DNA of 52,525 bases from an uncultured Clostridia bacterium (GCA_944387525.1 CALXFF010000008.1:1-52525); one strand, 5' to 3'; counted from the stretch's first letter, positions 8,601-17,315 are shown. Notes: generated from the letters alone by a model not told the origin. A program made the numbers and translations.

Positions 8601-9854
8601 TATATAATTAATCATTTCTACAAAACGTAAATATACAAGTTTTGCTTCATCTTGAGAAACAATACCTTCAGAAAAACTCAAACTCAAATAATATATTCCT
8701 GCATTATTATGGTCTGTAACATGTAATTCAAAACTACTTTGTTGATGACCAGGAAGATGCCACTCAATATCTTTATCATAATCAAGATAATCATCAACTG
8801 CATGAGCATTTTGGAAAGAAACAATAGTATCAAATAAATTTGTTTCTACATGTTCAACATTTTTTGCATAATTCAAAATAGCTGAATATGGATAACGTTG
8901 ATGTTTTAATGCTCCAAAAGTATCAGTATGAATTTTATCAAACAATTCAAAAATGTTCATATCATCATTTAAGTGAAAACGAAGCGGGAATGTAGAAACA
9001 AACATTCCTAACATATTTTTTTCACTAATATTTTTTCTGTTAAGTAAAGGAGTACCTACCATAAAATCTTCTTTACCAACAGTTTTATATAAATAAATCG
9101 CATGTAAAGCTACAAAAAATACATATGGCGTAATTTTATTTTCTCTACAATACTCATTTATCTTTTCAGAAAGTTCTAAAGAAAGACCTTCACCATATTT
9201 TATAGTCTTAGAACCTTTTTTTAGAATATTTTCCTTAAAAGCTACCATTTCAGGTATATTTTTTAAGTAATTTTCCCAATATTTTTTATCACGAATAAAA
9301 GAGTTGCCATTTAAATACTCTTCCTCAGTATCAATGTAATTTAAATAAGATGGGAAATTAATTAAATCCAAGTTATTGGATAATAGATAATAAAAAGTAT
9401 TGAATTGTTTGAAAATAATACTTGCACCCCAACCGTCAGAAATAATGTGATGCATTTTGAAACTTAAAACAATGTGATTATTAGACATTTTATAGATAGT
9501 AAATTTGTATAATTTACTATTTTCAAAAGGTGTAAAAGGGATATTTGTATCAATATCAATTTCCTTTCTGATTTCTTCGACTGTTTTATTAGAGCAGTCA
9601 ATAACAGGTATATTCTCATATTCATATTTTTCTAATTTTTGAAATATACCATCCTCATTTTTTATAATTCTAAAACGTAGGCCATCATTACATTTTATAA
9701 TCTCATTTATAGCCTTTTGACAAATCTCAATATCTACATCCTTATTAATATAAGAAGAAAAACATACGACATTTATAGGTGTTTTGTCATATGCCTGTTC
9801 CCTCAAATAGATGTTCATTTGAGGCCCTGTTAATTCGTATAATGTTTCAGACAT
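5628..9854 (-). CDS. Monomodular non-ribosomal peptide synthetase, C-A-PCP-reductase
   Basis: 1408 aa. The condensation domain (about 1-430) has an intact HHIISDG at 135-141. The adenylation domain (about 455-950) has YTIYTSGTTGKPKGI, the A4 motif FDFSTWEVY, EPYGPTEST, and the Lys of NGKIDRKKLL. A carrier domain with DDLGLDSLNIME holds the phosphopantetheine Ser. The terminal thioester reductase (about 1065-1400) has LLTGTTGFLGIHLLREL. Reading the specificity pocket by eye gives D-F-W-N-L-G-P-I-F-K, whose first four positions match the Thr-type code; this is tentative. Reductive release would give an aldehyde or alcohol. One module with a C domain suggests an acyl donor, perhaps activated by the divergent ligase at 10028. 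GGGGAGG precedes the ATG. No stand-alone carrier protein or phosphopantetheinyl transferase is in view. Confidence 0.93.
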   Translation of the reverse strand: MSETLYELTGPQMNIYLREQAYDKTPINVVCFSSYINKDVDIEICQKAINEIIKCNDGLRFRIIKNEDGIFQKLEKYEYENIPVIDCSNKTVEEIRKEIDIDTNIPFTPFENSKLYKFTIYKMSNNHIVLSFKMHHIISDGWGASIIFKQFNTFYYLLSNNLDLINFPSYLNYIDTEEEYLNGNSFIRDKKYWENYLKNIPEMVAFKENILKKGSKTIKYGEGLSLELSEKINEYCRENKITPYVFFVALHAIYLYKTVGKEDFMVGTPLLNRKNISEKNMLGMFVSTFPLRFHLNDDMNIFELFDKIHTDTFGALKHQRYPYSAILNYAKNVEHVETNLFDTIVSFQNAHAVDDYLDYDKDIEWHLPGHQQSSFELHVTDHNNAGIYYLSLSFSEGIVSQDEAKLVYLRFVEMINYIISHKNTTLQEISYIPKKELDTILHQFNGEYKYKPTKTLIELFEEQAKKTPNSIALKYKDDELTYKELSEKVYNFAVYLKAKGVKPNEGVTLLIHRSLEMVVAMLAVLKCGAYYLPVDPYWPADRVKFIIKDSNSRFLVTNERYLDTFKDDATCINVDNILSLPDGDKNVEFKYDVNSLAYTIYTSGTTGKPKGILTSNYNIVYLLNSTRDRLVQDENDIWVLFHTYTFDFSTWEVYASLLFGGKLVIVPKETTLSPKEFLKLLVKEKVTILNQTPAYFYKVIEEEKSLNLSPDDLSLRAILVGGEAVYAKPFRYWKEKYPKTTLLEPYGPTESTIFATLCEITDSDIENNETYIGYPLQNYHVYILDKKGNILPIGCDGEISIAGGGLCRGYLNKPELTAEKFVYNENVGEVIYKSGDLGFFATDGRIRYIGRNDNQVKIRGFRVEIGEIEKEILACGKISKVLVLPVENKNMTKSLVGFIETSEPNYTEEVTTKLRQKLTPYMIPKLYQFEVFPLNDNGKIDRKKLLAAIENVDDKKEIVAPKTDLEKEIYEVVCSLMNRKDISINDDFFDDLGLDSLNIMELTIKLSKYNLEIQDINNASNIKDLAEKIETHSENTNYSNVIEQVDIINKHVDYDLSKVLLTGTTGFLGIHLLRELCENPNVKKVYCLIRKKNNKDANERIQISLQNYFSNDIIEKIKDKIVAVEGNFENKNLDFADEVYSKLCKEVTTVIHCGANVKHYGKYSTFYRANVLGTKHIIDFCKNSKAKLAHISTVSVGGYSKVGTAVVLNENNINVGQDFRNHVYMITKYQAECEVLRAINSDEIEGKIFRLGNIMPRFSDGKFQTNFLENAFMSRIKTILKYGEITDGYLKMIIDISPVDLCAKSIVSILCDNNSQTIYHIYNNNNFSIKELLSMLNISVKISSKNDLIEKLKSSEDPFDAHMLNDLINAEYIETPVDNSLTIHLLSNNGFKWPVLKKTYLKYILDKD

Positions 9855-10027
9855 TGCAATATACCTCCCCTTAATACTAATTAACGAAATTATATACTTA
9901 TTGGTTTAAAATTGCAAGAATTTTATTGAAAAATTTGTCATTTTATAAAATCTATTGAAATATCGATAATTTTGTTATAAAATTCAGAAAAAAGTTATTG
10001 TATAAAATAAGAAGGGAATGGTGTTAA
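9855..10027. promoter_or_regulatory. Divergent promoter region between NRPS and acyl ligase genes
   Basis: 173 bp of very AT-rich sequence must drive both divergent genes. TATAAA-like boxes occur near 9980-10005 on the plus strand, but no consensus -35/-10 pair stands out. Its existence is inferred from gene orientation. Confidence 0.4.
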
Positions 10028-11734
10028 ATGAAAAAAAACGCATCAAAAAAAGTAACAAAAGAAGCGGAAAACTTTAGAGATTTTATTACAAGATATGAAA
10101 GCTTTGGAAAATCAATAGCCTTTAAATATAAAGAAAATAATGAAATAAAAGAAATTACCTATGAGCAATTTGTAAAAGATATTAAAGCCTTAGGGACAGC
10201 TTTAATTGACATGAATGTAAAAAGAGTAGCAGTAATAGGAAATAATAGTTATAAATGGTGTACAACATATCTTGCAACCACAACAGCAGGAAAAGTTATT
10301 GTGCCATTAGATAAAGCACTAACAGATATTGAAATCGGAAATTTAATCAAAAGAAGTGAAGTAGACACAATTGTTTATGAGAAAAAATATCAAAAAGCAA
10401 TTGATGAAATAATCGAAAAAGGTTGTAATCTAAAAAATTTAATTTGTATGGACTCTAAAGGAAAAAGAGAGATTCTTTCATATGATAAAGTTCTAGAAAA
10501 TGGAAAAGAAATGTTAGAAAAAGGTGATAATAGATATGATGATGTAAAAATTGATTCATATAAAATGTCAATAATGCTATTTACATCAGGAACTACAAAT
10601 GAGCCAAAAGCAGTAATGTTATCACAAAATAATATCGCTTCAAATATCGTAGCAATCAATAAATATGTAAAAATATATAGAACAGACACATTATTATCAT
10701 TTTTACCAATACACCACACATTTGAATGTACAATAACATTTTTATATGGTACATATAGCGGAGCAACAGTAGCTTTTTGCGAAGGCTTAAGATATATACA
10801 ACAAAACTTAAAAGACTTCCAAGTATCAGTATTTGTAGCAGTTCCACTAGTATTAGAAACCATGTATAAGAAAATCCAAAAAGCAATTAAAGAAAAAGGA
10901 AAAACAGAATTAATCAATAAAATGATAAAAATATCAAATGGCTTATTAAAATGCCATATAGATATAAGGAAAATAGTATTTAAAGAAATATTAAATAATT
11001 TTGGTGGACACCTAAGAGTAGTATTTTATGGTGCTGCACCAATGAATAAAGACACAATAATCGGATATAACAATTTAGGAATAGAACAAGTACAAGGATA
11101 TGGACTAACAGAAACATCACCAGTAATATCAGCAGAAACAGATAAAAAGAAAAGACCAGGCTCAATAGGGCTTGTACTAGAAAACTTAGAATGTAGAATT
11201 GACAATCCAGATAAAGATGGAATAGGGGAAATTACAGTAAAAGGACCAAGTGTAATGCTTGGATATTACAATAACGAAAAAGCAACAAAAGAAGTATTAA
11301 AAGATGGATGGTTTTCAACAGGAGATTATGGATATCTAGATGAAGATGGCTTTTTATACATAACTGGAAGAAAGAAAGACGTAATAGTCCTAAGAAATGG
11401 AGAAAATGTCTATCCACAAGAAATAGAAGCATTAATAAATAAATTGCCATATGTAAAGGAAAGTTTAGTATATCAAAGAGAGCAAAGCAAAACAGACACA
11501 ATGTTATGTGCAAAAATTGTTTATGATGCAGACGCAATTAAAGATGCTTTTGGTGAAAAATCAGAAGATGAATATAAAGAAGAAATTTGGAAACAAGTTA
11601 AAGAAATTAATAAAGACTTGCCACTATTTAAGCATATTAAGAAAATTGAGATTACAACAGAAGAGCTAGAAAAAACTACAACACAAAAAGTTAAAAGATA
11701 TAAAGAATTGCAAAAAGTAGCAAACAGGGATTAG
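10028..11734 (+). CDS. AMP-forming long-chain acyl-CoA synthetase / fatty acyl ligase
   Basis: 568 aa, typical for the ANL superfamily. Motifs are LFTSGTTNEPKAVMLSQ (ATP-binding loop), QGYGLTETSPV, STGDYGYLDEDGF, and the hinge GRKKDVIVLRNGENVYPQEI. It would adenylate a fatty or other carboxylic acid and transfer it to CoA or a carrier. Divergent placement beside a single-module NRPS makes supply of an N-acyl starter plausible, but a housekeeping fatty-acid role is equally possible. The last codons (AAC AGG GAT TAG) belong to repeat R2, giving a C-terminal NRD also seen in the HD-GYP protein. Confidence 0.9.
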   Translation: MKKNASKKVTKEAENFRDFITRYESFGKSIAFKYKENNEIKEITYEQFVKDIKALGTALIDMNVKRVAVIGNNSYKWCTTYLATTTAGKVIVPLDKALTDIEIGNLIKRSEVDTIVYEKKYQKAIDEIIEKGCNLKNLICMDSKGKREILSYDKVLENGKEMLEKGDNRYDDVKIDSYKMSIMLFTSGTTNEPKAVMLSQNNIASNIVAINKYVKIYRTDTLLSFLPIHHTFECTITFLYGTYSGATVAFCEGLRYIQQNLKDFQVSVFVAVPLVLETMYKKIQKAIKEKGKTELINKMIKISNGLLKCHIDIRKIVFKEILNNFGGHLRVVFYGAAPMNKDTIIGYNNLGIEQVQGYGLTETSPVISAETDKKKRPGSIGLVLENLECRIDNPDKDGIGEITVKGPSVMLGYYNNEKATKEVLKDGWFSTGDYGYLDEDGFLYITGRKKDVIVLRNGENVYPQEIEALINKLPYVKESLVYQREQSKTDTMLCAKIVYDADAIKDAFGEKSEDEYKEEIWKQVKEINKDLPLFKHIKKIEITTEELEKTTTQKVKRYKELQKVANRD

Positions 11735-11786
11735 GGGGACGGTCCTCTAAATCCCTGTTTTTAGGGATTTAGGGACGGACCTTTTC
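11722..11786. repeat. REP-like inverted repeat R2, double unit
   Basis: AAACAGGGAT...ATCCCTGTTT encloses GGGGGACGGTCC, followed by a second partial unit AGGGATTTAGGGACGGACC. It contains the stop codon of the acyl ligase gene. Confidence 0.85.
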
Positions 11787-11805
11787 GTTTGATTAAAATT
11801 CAAAA

Positions 11806-11834
11806 TTGCAAATTTATGTAAAATAAGTTATAAT
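11806..11834 (+). promoter_or_regulatory. Promoter for the metallopeptidase gene
   Basis: TTGCAA at 11806, a 17-bp spacer and TATAAT at 11829. The roughly 100-nt leader contains small hairpins (TATATGC/GCATATA; ATTGTG/CACAAT) and an AAGGAGG with no convincing ORF behind it before the gene's own AAAGGAG. Confidence 0.65.
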
Positions 11835-11942
11835 ATATTATATATGCAAAAGCATATATTAGTAGTTAATTGTGTGGAGAGCACAATATTAAGGAGGTTT
11901 GATTTTATTATTTTATTATAAAGAAGAAAAGGAGAAACAAAA

Positions 11943-12716
11943 ATGAAACATCGGATAATAAGAAAAATTAGACTAATTATTTTATTAACAATAGTAATAA
12001 TAGGGACAACAATTTTTACTTTGAAGTTAAAAGAAGAGAGCTATCCTCTATGTATAAAAGTCTTGATAATGTTTGTAGTAGTACTAATTTGCTTTGAATC
12101 TTTAAAAGGAGCATACAAAGAATATCTAACATTAACAAGAGAAAGCCGTAAGTGGAGTAAAGAACTCAACAAAGAAGAGTTAGAAATTGTTGAAGATGCA
12201 ATAAACTTAATAAAAAGCGTGGATGAAAATATAGAAATTGCAAATTTTAGTGTATACAAAGTAAAACATATAGGAGATGGTTGGTTCAACTATGATGAAG
12301 ATACGCATGAACTAGGAATTTTCATACCATTTGATAGGTATTTGAAAAGAAACAAAGATTTATGTTTTATGGTTGTATTACATGAAATATTGCATTCACA
12401 AAATTTAAGATTAAATAAAGACATCTTTACCAGAGAATTTAAGGAAGGCATAAATCAGTTTTTAACTCTTTGGCTAATAGGTAATTATAGTAAAAAATAT
12501 AAAATTCCAAAACATATACCTATAATTTATTTTAAATTTAGAACAATTGTGATACCATTTAATAGAAAGCAGAAGGTATACAAATCAGAAGTAAAACAGG
12601 TTGAAATGGTTATAAAGAATTCAAAAAGATGTATTAAAGAAATATTTTTAAACTATATTAATATAAAACCTGAATTTTTTAAAAGTTTTGTTCCAGAAAG
12701 ATATTTAATAAAATAA
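11943..12716 (+). CDS. Putative membrane zinc metallopeptidase (HExxH)
   Basis: 257 aa. Two N-terminal membrane helices (about residues 9-29 and 37-53) precede a cytoplasmic or extracellular domain with HEILHSQN at about 140, followed by KEGINQFLT. This is the HExxH...E arrangement of gluzincin-type peptidases. I do not recognise a named family. AAAGGAG lies 8 nt before the ATG, so the start is good. Codon 4 is CGG (11952-11954), one of only two CGG codons in the window that appear to be read in frame. Skipping its C here would give an immediate stop, so it is a counterexample to obligatory frameshifting at CGG. Confidence 0.6.
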   Translation: MKHRIIRKIRLIILLTIVIIGTTIFTLKLKEESYPLCIKVLIMFVVVLICFESLKGAYKEYLTLTRESRKWSKELNKEELEIVEDAINLIKSVDENIEIANFSVYKVKHIGDGWFNYDEDTHELGIFIPFDRYLKRNKDLCFMVVLHEILHSQNLRLNKDIFTREFKEGINQFLTLWLIGNYSKKYKIPKHIPIIYFKFRTIVIPFNRKQKVYKSEVKQVEMVIKNSKRCIKEIFLNYINIKPEFFKSFVPERYLIK

Positions 12717-12784
12717 TAGGTCAACTCCAAAATGGCATCTTAATTTTTAAGGTGTCATTTTAAAATTAACAGAAAAATAAATTT

Positions 12785-12866
12785 TATTGAATGAATTCAA
12801 CAAAATTTATAAAATATATTGAATACATTCAACAAAATATCTAAAATTTGTTGAATTAATTCAATA
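12785..12866 (+). promoter_or_regulatory. Operator-like array: three palindromes with exact 32-bp period
   Basis: TTGAATGAATTCAA (12787), TTGAATACATTCAA (12819) and TTGAATTAATTCAA (12851) share consensus TTGAATnnATTCAA with similar flanks (often CAAAAT). Spacing is 32 bp twice, about three helical turns, so a repressor would sit on one DNA face. The third copy contains the -35 of the downstream promoter. Confidence 0.75.
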
Positions 12867-12879
12867 AAAATGATATAAT
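12851..12879 (+). promoter_or_regulatory. Promoter of the DUF4143-type ATPase gene
   Basis: TTGAAT (12851-12856), a 17-bp spacer and TATAAT (12874-12879). The -35 hexamer is the left half of the third palindrome, so binding there would block RNA polymerase. Confidence 0.7.
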
Positions 12880-12911
12880 ATATAATAGAAAGATAAAAAA
12901 GAGGTGATACA

Positions 12912-14327
12912 ATGGATATAAAACAAAGTTTAATCACTAACAATGTATGGTGGAAAAATCAAAAAATAAATCCACAATTTTTATTAGGAAGAAAAAGAGA
13001 AGAATTTAATAGTATCATACAAAAAATAGATGAAAAAAGAATCTTAAGCATTATAGGACCTAGAAGAGTTGGAAAATCAACACTTATCTATCAAACAATA
13101 AATTACTTACTAGAGGACAAAAAGATTGACAAAAAAAGAATACTACTATTTTCAGGAGATGACCCAAGCCTATTTTTTAATGAAGATGACAAAATAAGTG
13201 ATGTATTAGAAGTATATTTTAATGAAATACTTGAAGAAAGCATCTCTAACTTAAGTTCAAAAGTCTATATATTTATAGATGAAATCCATTTTATTAAAAA
13301 CTGGCAAAACTATCTAAAAGTATGTTTTGATAGAAAATATAACATTAAATTTATTATTACTGGTTCATCATCATTACATTTATTTAAAGACTCTAATGAA
13401 TCATTACTAGGAAGAATTGAAAATATGTACGTATTACCACTTACATTTAATCAATTTTTAAATTTCTATATGACATATGTAACAAAGCAAAATGACATCA
13501 ATTTACCAAAATTCAATTTAGATAAACCAGAAGAAAGTTTTAAAAATTTAGAAACAATATATTATGATGAAGAAATGAAAATAAAAATCCACAAAATATT
13601 AAATGAATATATATTAGTAGGTGGTTATCCAGAATACTTTGAAGACAGAGATATTGAAATTTGGCAAAGACGTTTAGCAGATGATATCATAACAAGAGGA
13701 ATTTATAAAGATATCTTAACAATGTATAATATAAAAAGTCCTGAAATATTAGAAAAATTGATGTACTATATAGCTGATAACAATTCTCAAACTTTTTCAT
13801 ATAGTAGTATGGCTGGAAATTTTGGAGTTGATACAGTAACAATGATGAGCTATGTGGGATATTTAAAACAAGCATTTTTAATTAATGTGTTAGAAAAGTA
13901 CTCTACAAATATTGGAAAAATAATAAGATCAAATAAAAAGATAAGCATACTAGATAATGGTATTCAAAACAGTCTTCTAAAAAGAACAGAACTAACAAAC
14001 AATGATACAGGACATATAATAGAAGCAATGGTAGATTTCGATATTCGTTTGATTTCAGAAAAAGAAAATTATAATGAATATTATTATAGAAATTCAAATA
14101 AAGAAGAAATTGATATCATATTGGACAGAAAAATAGATATAATCCCAATAGAAGTAAAATATACAAATCAAATAGAAAATTCAGATACTAATACAATAAA
14201 AAACTTTATTGATAAAAATAAAGAAAATAAACTAGGAAAAACAAAATTCGGAATTATCATAACAAAAGATATTTATAAAAAAGAAGAAAATTTATATTAT
14301 ATTCCATATTGGTTGTTTAATTTATAA
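12912..14327 (+). CDS. AAA-type ATPase with C-terminal DUF4143 domain
   Basis: 471 aa. Walker A is IIGPRRVGKSTLIYQ (about 50), Walker B KVYIFIDEIHFI and sensor-like ITGSSSLHLF. A GGYPEYF motif leads into the DUF4143 region, and EIDIILD...IPIEVKYTNQ near the C-terminus resembles a PD-(D/E)xK nuclease core. The family is widespread in gut bacteria, its function is largely unknown and its genes are often variable. GAGGTGATACA precedes the ATG. Three palindromic operators upstream suggest tight transcriptional control, unusual for this family as far as I know. Confidence 0.88.
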   Translation: MDIKQSLITNNVWWKNQKINPQFLLGRKREEFNSIIQKIDEKRILSIIGPRRVGKSTLIYQTINYLLEDKKIDKKRILLFSGDDPSLFFNEDDKISDVLEVYFNEILEESISNLSSKVYIFIDEIHFIKNWQNYLKVCFDRKYNIKFIITGSSSLHLFKDSNESLLGRIENMYVLPLTFNQFLNFYMTYVTKQNDINLPKFNLDKPEESFKNLETIYYDEEMKIKIHKILNEYILVGGYPEYFEDRDIEIWQRRLADDIITRGIYKDILTMYNIKSPEILEKLMYYIADNNSQTFSYSSMAGNFGVDTVTMMSYVGYLKQAFLINVLEKYSTNIGKIIRSNKKISILDNGIQNSLLKRTELTNNDTGHIIEAMVDFDIRLISEKENYNEYYYRNSNKEEIDIILDRKIDIIPIEVKYTNQIENSDTNTIKNFIDKNKENKLGKTKFGIIITKDIYKKEENLYYIPYWLFNL

Positions 14328-14360
14328 AAAATAGTAAATACTATTTTTGAGGTGGCCAAT

Positions 14361-15500
14361 TTGAAAAAAAGAAAAAAATACACAAAAAAATCCATAAAAA
14401 AGAAAGTAATCATGACAAGTATAATTCTAATATTTTTATGGATTTTTGCATTTTATTTATATATAACATATCAAAACATAGAAGTTACGCCAAGTAACTA
14501 TGAAACAACGAGAACAAAATCCACAATAGAAGAACAAACTGTGGAAAATGAAGAAGAAAAAAGCCAAACAATAGCAGATATGTTAGAAGAAACAACAAGA
14601 AAAGTAGTAGGAATATCAAAACTAAAAAATACAGGAAGCAGTATATTTTCATCAAATTCAGAAAACGATTTAGGATTAGGAACAGGAGTTATTGTATCAA
14701 GTGATGGATATATATTAAGCAATGAACATGTAACAGGAGCAAAATATAGTAAATGCTATGTAACATTAGAAAATGGAAATACTTATGATGGAACAGTAAT
14801 GTGGAGCGATTCAAGTATAGACTTATCAATTACAAAAATAAATGCAAAAAATTTAGAAGCGGTAATACTTGGAAATTCAGAAAATATAAGAGTAGGAGAA
14901 AGCGTATATGCAATAGGAAATCCAATAGGATATGAATTCAGAAGAACAGTAACTTCAGGCATTATAAGCGCAAAAAACAGAACAATAAAAATAGAAGAAA
15001 ACGACCAATCTTCATATATGACAGATTTAATTCAAACAGATGCAACAATAAATCCAGGAAATAGCGGAGGCCCATTAATTACACCAAATGGAGAAGTGAT
15101 TGGAATAAATACAGTAAAGATAACATCAGCAGAAGGAATAGGATTTGCAATCCCAATAGATATAGTAAAACCAATAACCGAAAGTTTTAAAAATACAGGA
15201 ACATTTGAAGAGGCACAAATAGGGATATATGCCTATGATAAAGAAGTAATACCATATTTAAATAAAAGTTTAAGCTTCGAAAAAGGCATATATGTTGCAC
15301 AAATAACTAAAAATGGCCCAGCAGATAACACAGAACTAAAAGAAGGAGACATTATTACTAAAATTGATGATGTTGAATTAAATACAATGAATGATTTACG
15401 AAAATATATTTACACAAAAAAGCCAAAAGATGAAGTTATACTTAGTGTTACAAGAGGAAAAACACAAAAAACAATAAAAATAACACTAGGAGGGATTTAG
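14361..15500 (+). CDS. HtrA/DegP-type membrane-anchored serine protease with PDZ domain
   Basis: A TTG start at 14361 is preferred because GAGGTGG lies 5 nt upstream; the in-frame GTG at 14352 overlaps that ribosome site. One N-terminal membrane anchor (about residues 18-38) is followed by a trypsin-like domain with the triad His in LSNEHVTG, Asp in SSIDLSI and Ser in NPGNSGGPL. A PDZ domain (about 275-375, GIYVAQITKNGPADNTELK) follows. It would degrade or chaperone misfolded extracytoplasmic proteins. The stop codon lies in repeat R3, which it shares with the convergent M23 gene. Confidence 0.93.
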   Translation: MKKRKKYTKKSIKKKVIMTSIILIFLWIFAFYLYITYQNIEVTPSNYETTRTKSTIEEQTVENEEEKSQTIADMLEETTRKVVGISKLKNTGSSIFSSNSENDLGLGTGVIVSSDGYILSNEHVTGAKYSKCYVTLENGNTYDGTVMWSDSSIDLSITKINAKNLEAVILGNSENIRVGESVYAIGNPIGYEFRRTVTSGIISAKNRTIKIEENDQSSYMTDLIQTDATINPGNSGGPLITPNGEVIGINTVKITSAEGIGFAIPIDIVKPITESFKNTGTFEEAQIGIYAYDKEVIPYLNKSLSFEKGIYVAQITKNGPADNTELKEGDIITKIDDVELNTMNDLRKYIYTKKPKDEVILSVTRGKTQKTIKITLGGI

Positions 15501-15560
15501 GGGACGGTCCTAAAAATCCCTAAAAACAGGGATTTTAAGCTCCGTCCCTCAAATCCCTCT
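15489..15560. repeat. REP-like inverted repeat R3, double unit between convergent genes
   Basis: AGGGATTTAGGGGACGGTCC...AATCCCT is followed by AAACAGGGATTTT...CTCCGTCCCTCAAATCCCT. The left unit supplies the htrA stop. On the minus strand the right unit holds GGGACGGAGCTTAA at the end of the M23 gene. Confidence 0.85.
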
Positions 15561-16670
15561 TCCATAAAGTCATATTTCCTTGAATAATCTTTGGTTTCAT
15601 TATTTGACTGATAAACTTCAGAGCGATTTTGTTTTAAAAATTCAATTATTTGATAAACATCTATCCAAATTTCATTAGGACTATCTACTTGAGATTCATC
15701 AAAAATTAGTTGCATACCAAAATGTAAATGAGGTACATTAATATTATTAACATTTTCTTTTGTACTATAACCAGTCATACCTAAATAACCTATAACATCT
15801 CCAGCTTTAACAGTCATTCCTTCTTCAATACCTTCCGCATATGGATGATTTTTTCGCAAATGAGCATAATAGTAATAACGCTTACCATCAAAGCTACGTA
15901 TACCAATTCTCCAACCGCCATATTGATTCCAACCTAAATGCTCAACAATTCCAGACTCAACAGCAATAATAGGAGTTCCTATACTTCCCATTAAATCATT
16001 TCCAAGATGAACTCTTTTAAAACCATATGAACGAGAATTACCAAAATCGTCATAATGGCTAAAAGAATAGTTTTTGGCAATAGGCAAAAATGCTTTTAAA
16101 CCATATCTTTCTTCCATAATTTTTTCATTTTTAATACCGTGAAGTATCTTCTTGATCAATATCAGTATTTTCATTATTTTCATTAGAAACAGTAGAATTA
16201 TTAATAGTTGAATTATCAACTTCTATAGAATAGTTCCCAATAAAACCAGATAAAACCCCACTATATGCCTCATAGTAATAATCGTAAAACTTCATACTAC
16301 TTGTTAAATCAGACATTTGCACTCCACTATTTAGTTTTTCAACAAGATTATCTAAATCAGATTTTTTGAAATTCTTGAAATTTCCACCATTTTGAGCTGC
16401 TAAATATGCCAAAAGCTCAATCCAATTATACTTGACTTCTGCATCAGTATTATGTGATTCAATATCTAATTTAGAAGTCAATTTCATAGCTTCAGCAGTA
16501 ACGTTAAAATCTACCCATTTAATATAATCTTTGCTTGAAGAATCATCACTAGAAGTACCTTCATCATTTGCAAAAGAGTAGAAAAGAACTATTGACAAAA
16601 TAATGACTAATATTATAATGATAGTGAAAATAAAAATTTCTCTATTTATTTTAAAAGACTTAATTAACAT
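15497..16670 (-). CDS. Membrane-anchored M23 peptidase, one gene split by +1 shift at CGG 16139
   Basis: Two adjacent frames encode one protein. The N-terminal part has a membrane anchor and helical domain (KWVDFNVTAEAM, NWIELLAYLAAQNGG) and runs into CGG at 16139-16137, then a stop. Skipping one C gives TSGIKNEKIMEERYGLKAF and the M23 domain (KRVHLGNDLMG, YYYYAHLR, VPHLHFGMQ). The summed length is then a whole number of codons (about 390 aa). The ATG at 16670 follows GGTGA. The tail runs through repeat R3; a second in-frame CGG (15544) would, if also shifted, end the protein at a TAA at 15537-15535. It probably cleaves peptidoglycan or is a degenerate scaffold. It lies divergent from guaD with a 41-bp gap. 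Confidence 0.85.
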
Positions 16671-16711
16671 ACTATTCACCAATATAAATATATGATAGGA
16701 GATGATTTTAC

Positions 16712-17173
16712 ATGAATAAATATATGGAATTAGCAAAACAAAATGCAGAAAATGGAATAAAAAATAATGAAGGTGGTCCATTTGGTGCGGTTATAACAGA
16801 TAAAGAAGGAAATATAATTGCAAATGGAAATAATAAAGTTTTAAAAAATAATGATCCAACTGCACATGCAGAAATTGTAGCGATTAGAGAAGCATGCAAA
16901 AAATTAAACACTTATGATTTATCAGAATATATATTATATTCTTCTTGTGAACCATGCCCAATGTGTTTATCTGCAATTATTTGGTCAAATATTAAAAAAG
17001 TATATTTTGGATGTAACAAAAAAGATGCAGGTGAGATTGGTTTTAGAGATGATATGATTTATGAGTATTTAAAAGGAAATAACAAAGATTTAATACAATT
17101 AAAAGAAATGGATAGAGATGAGTGTTTAAAGTCTTTTGAAGAGTATAAAAGACAAAATGGGATAATTTATTAA
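16712..17173 (+). CDS. guaD: Guanine deaminase (cytidine-deaminase fold)
   Basis: 153 aa, close to the size of Bacillus GuaD. Zinc-site motifs are DPTAHAEIVAIREAC and SSCEPCPMC. GGPFGAVI near the N-terminus and KKDAGEIGFRDDMIYEY near the C-terminus fit guanine deaminase better than tRNA adenosine deaminase TadA. It would convert guanine to xanthine in purine salvage. AGGAGATG precedes the ATG. A large adenosine-deaminase-like gene lies downstream, so this may be a purine-related neighbourhood. Confidence 0.85.
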   Translation: MNKYMELAKQNAENGIKNNEGGPFGAVITDKEGNIIANGNNKVLKNNDPTAHAEIVAIREACKKLNTYDLSEYILYSSCEPCPMCLSAIIWSNIKKVYFGCNKKDAGEIGFRDDMIYEYLKGNNKDLIQLKEMDRDECLKSFEEYKRQNGIIY

Positions 17174-17203
17174 TATAAAAAATAGACAAAATACTATTAA
17201 GAA

Positions 17204-17279
17204 AATGGATATTTGATGAATAAATCAGATATTCATTTTTTGAAAAATGAAAAACCCCTTAATTACAAGGGATTTTTTC
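17204..17279 (+). terminator. Two tandem terminators after guaD
   Basis: Hairpin AATGgATATtTGA...TCAgATATtCATT followed by TTTTTT ends at about 17240. A second hairpin, AACCCCTT/AAGGGaTT with T-run TTTTTT, lies at 17251-17279. Confidence 0.75.
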
Positions 17280-17315
17280 TAAGAAATTCAAACAGAACTT
17301 CTCTTAGTAAGCCAA

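Noticed and set aside
10390-10917. Long antisense ORFs within the acyl ligase, adenosine-deaminase-like and other genes
   Set aside because: They mirror real coding sequence, lack ribosome sites and have compositions typical of antisense shadows in AT-rich DNA.
11880-11943. Leader peptide starting TTG after AAGGAGG upstream of the metallopeptidase
   Set aside because: Spacing to the TTG is only 1-2 nt and the ORF has no sense-like composition.
11943-11960. Claiming CGG is always a frameshift codon
   Set aside because: Codon 4 of the metallopeptidase gene (11952) and codon 9 of the small peptide gene (44775) make sense only when CGG is read in frame. The effect is therefore not shown to be obligatory.
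12785-12866. CRISPR array (32-bp periodic repeats)
   Set aside because: Only 14-bp palindromes repeat, with AT-rich spacers overlapping a promoter and no cas genes nearby.
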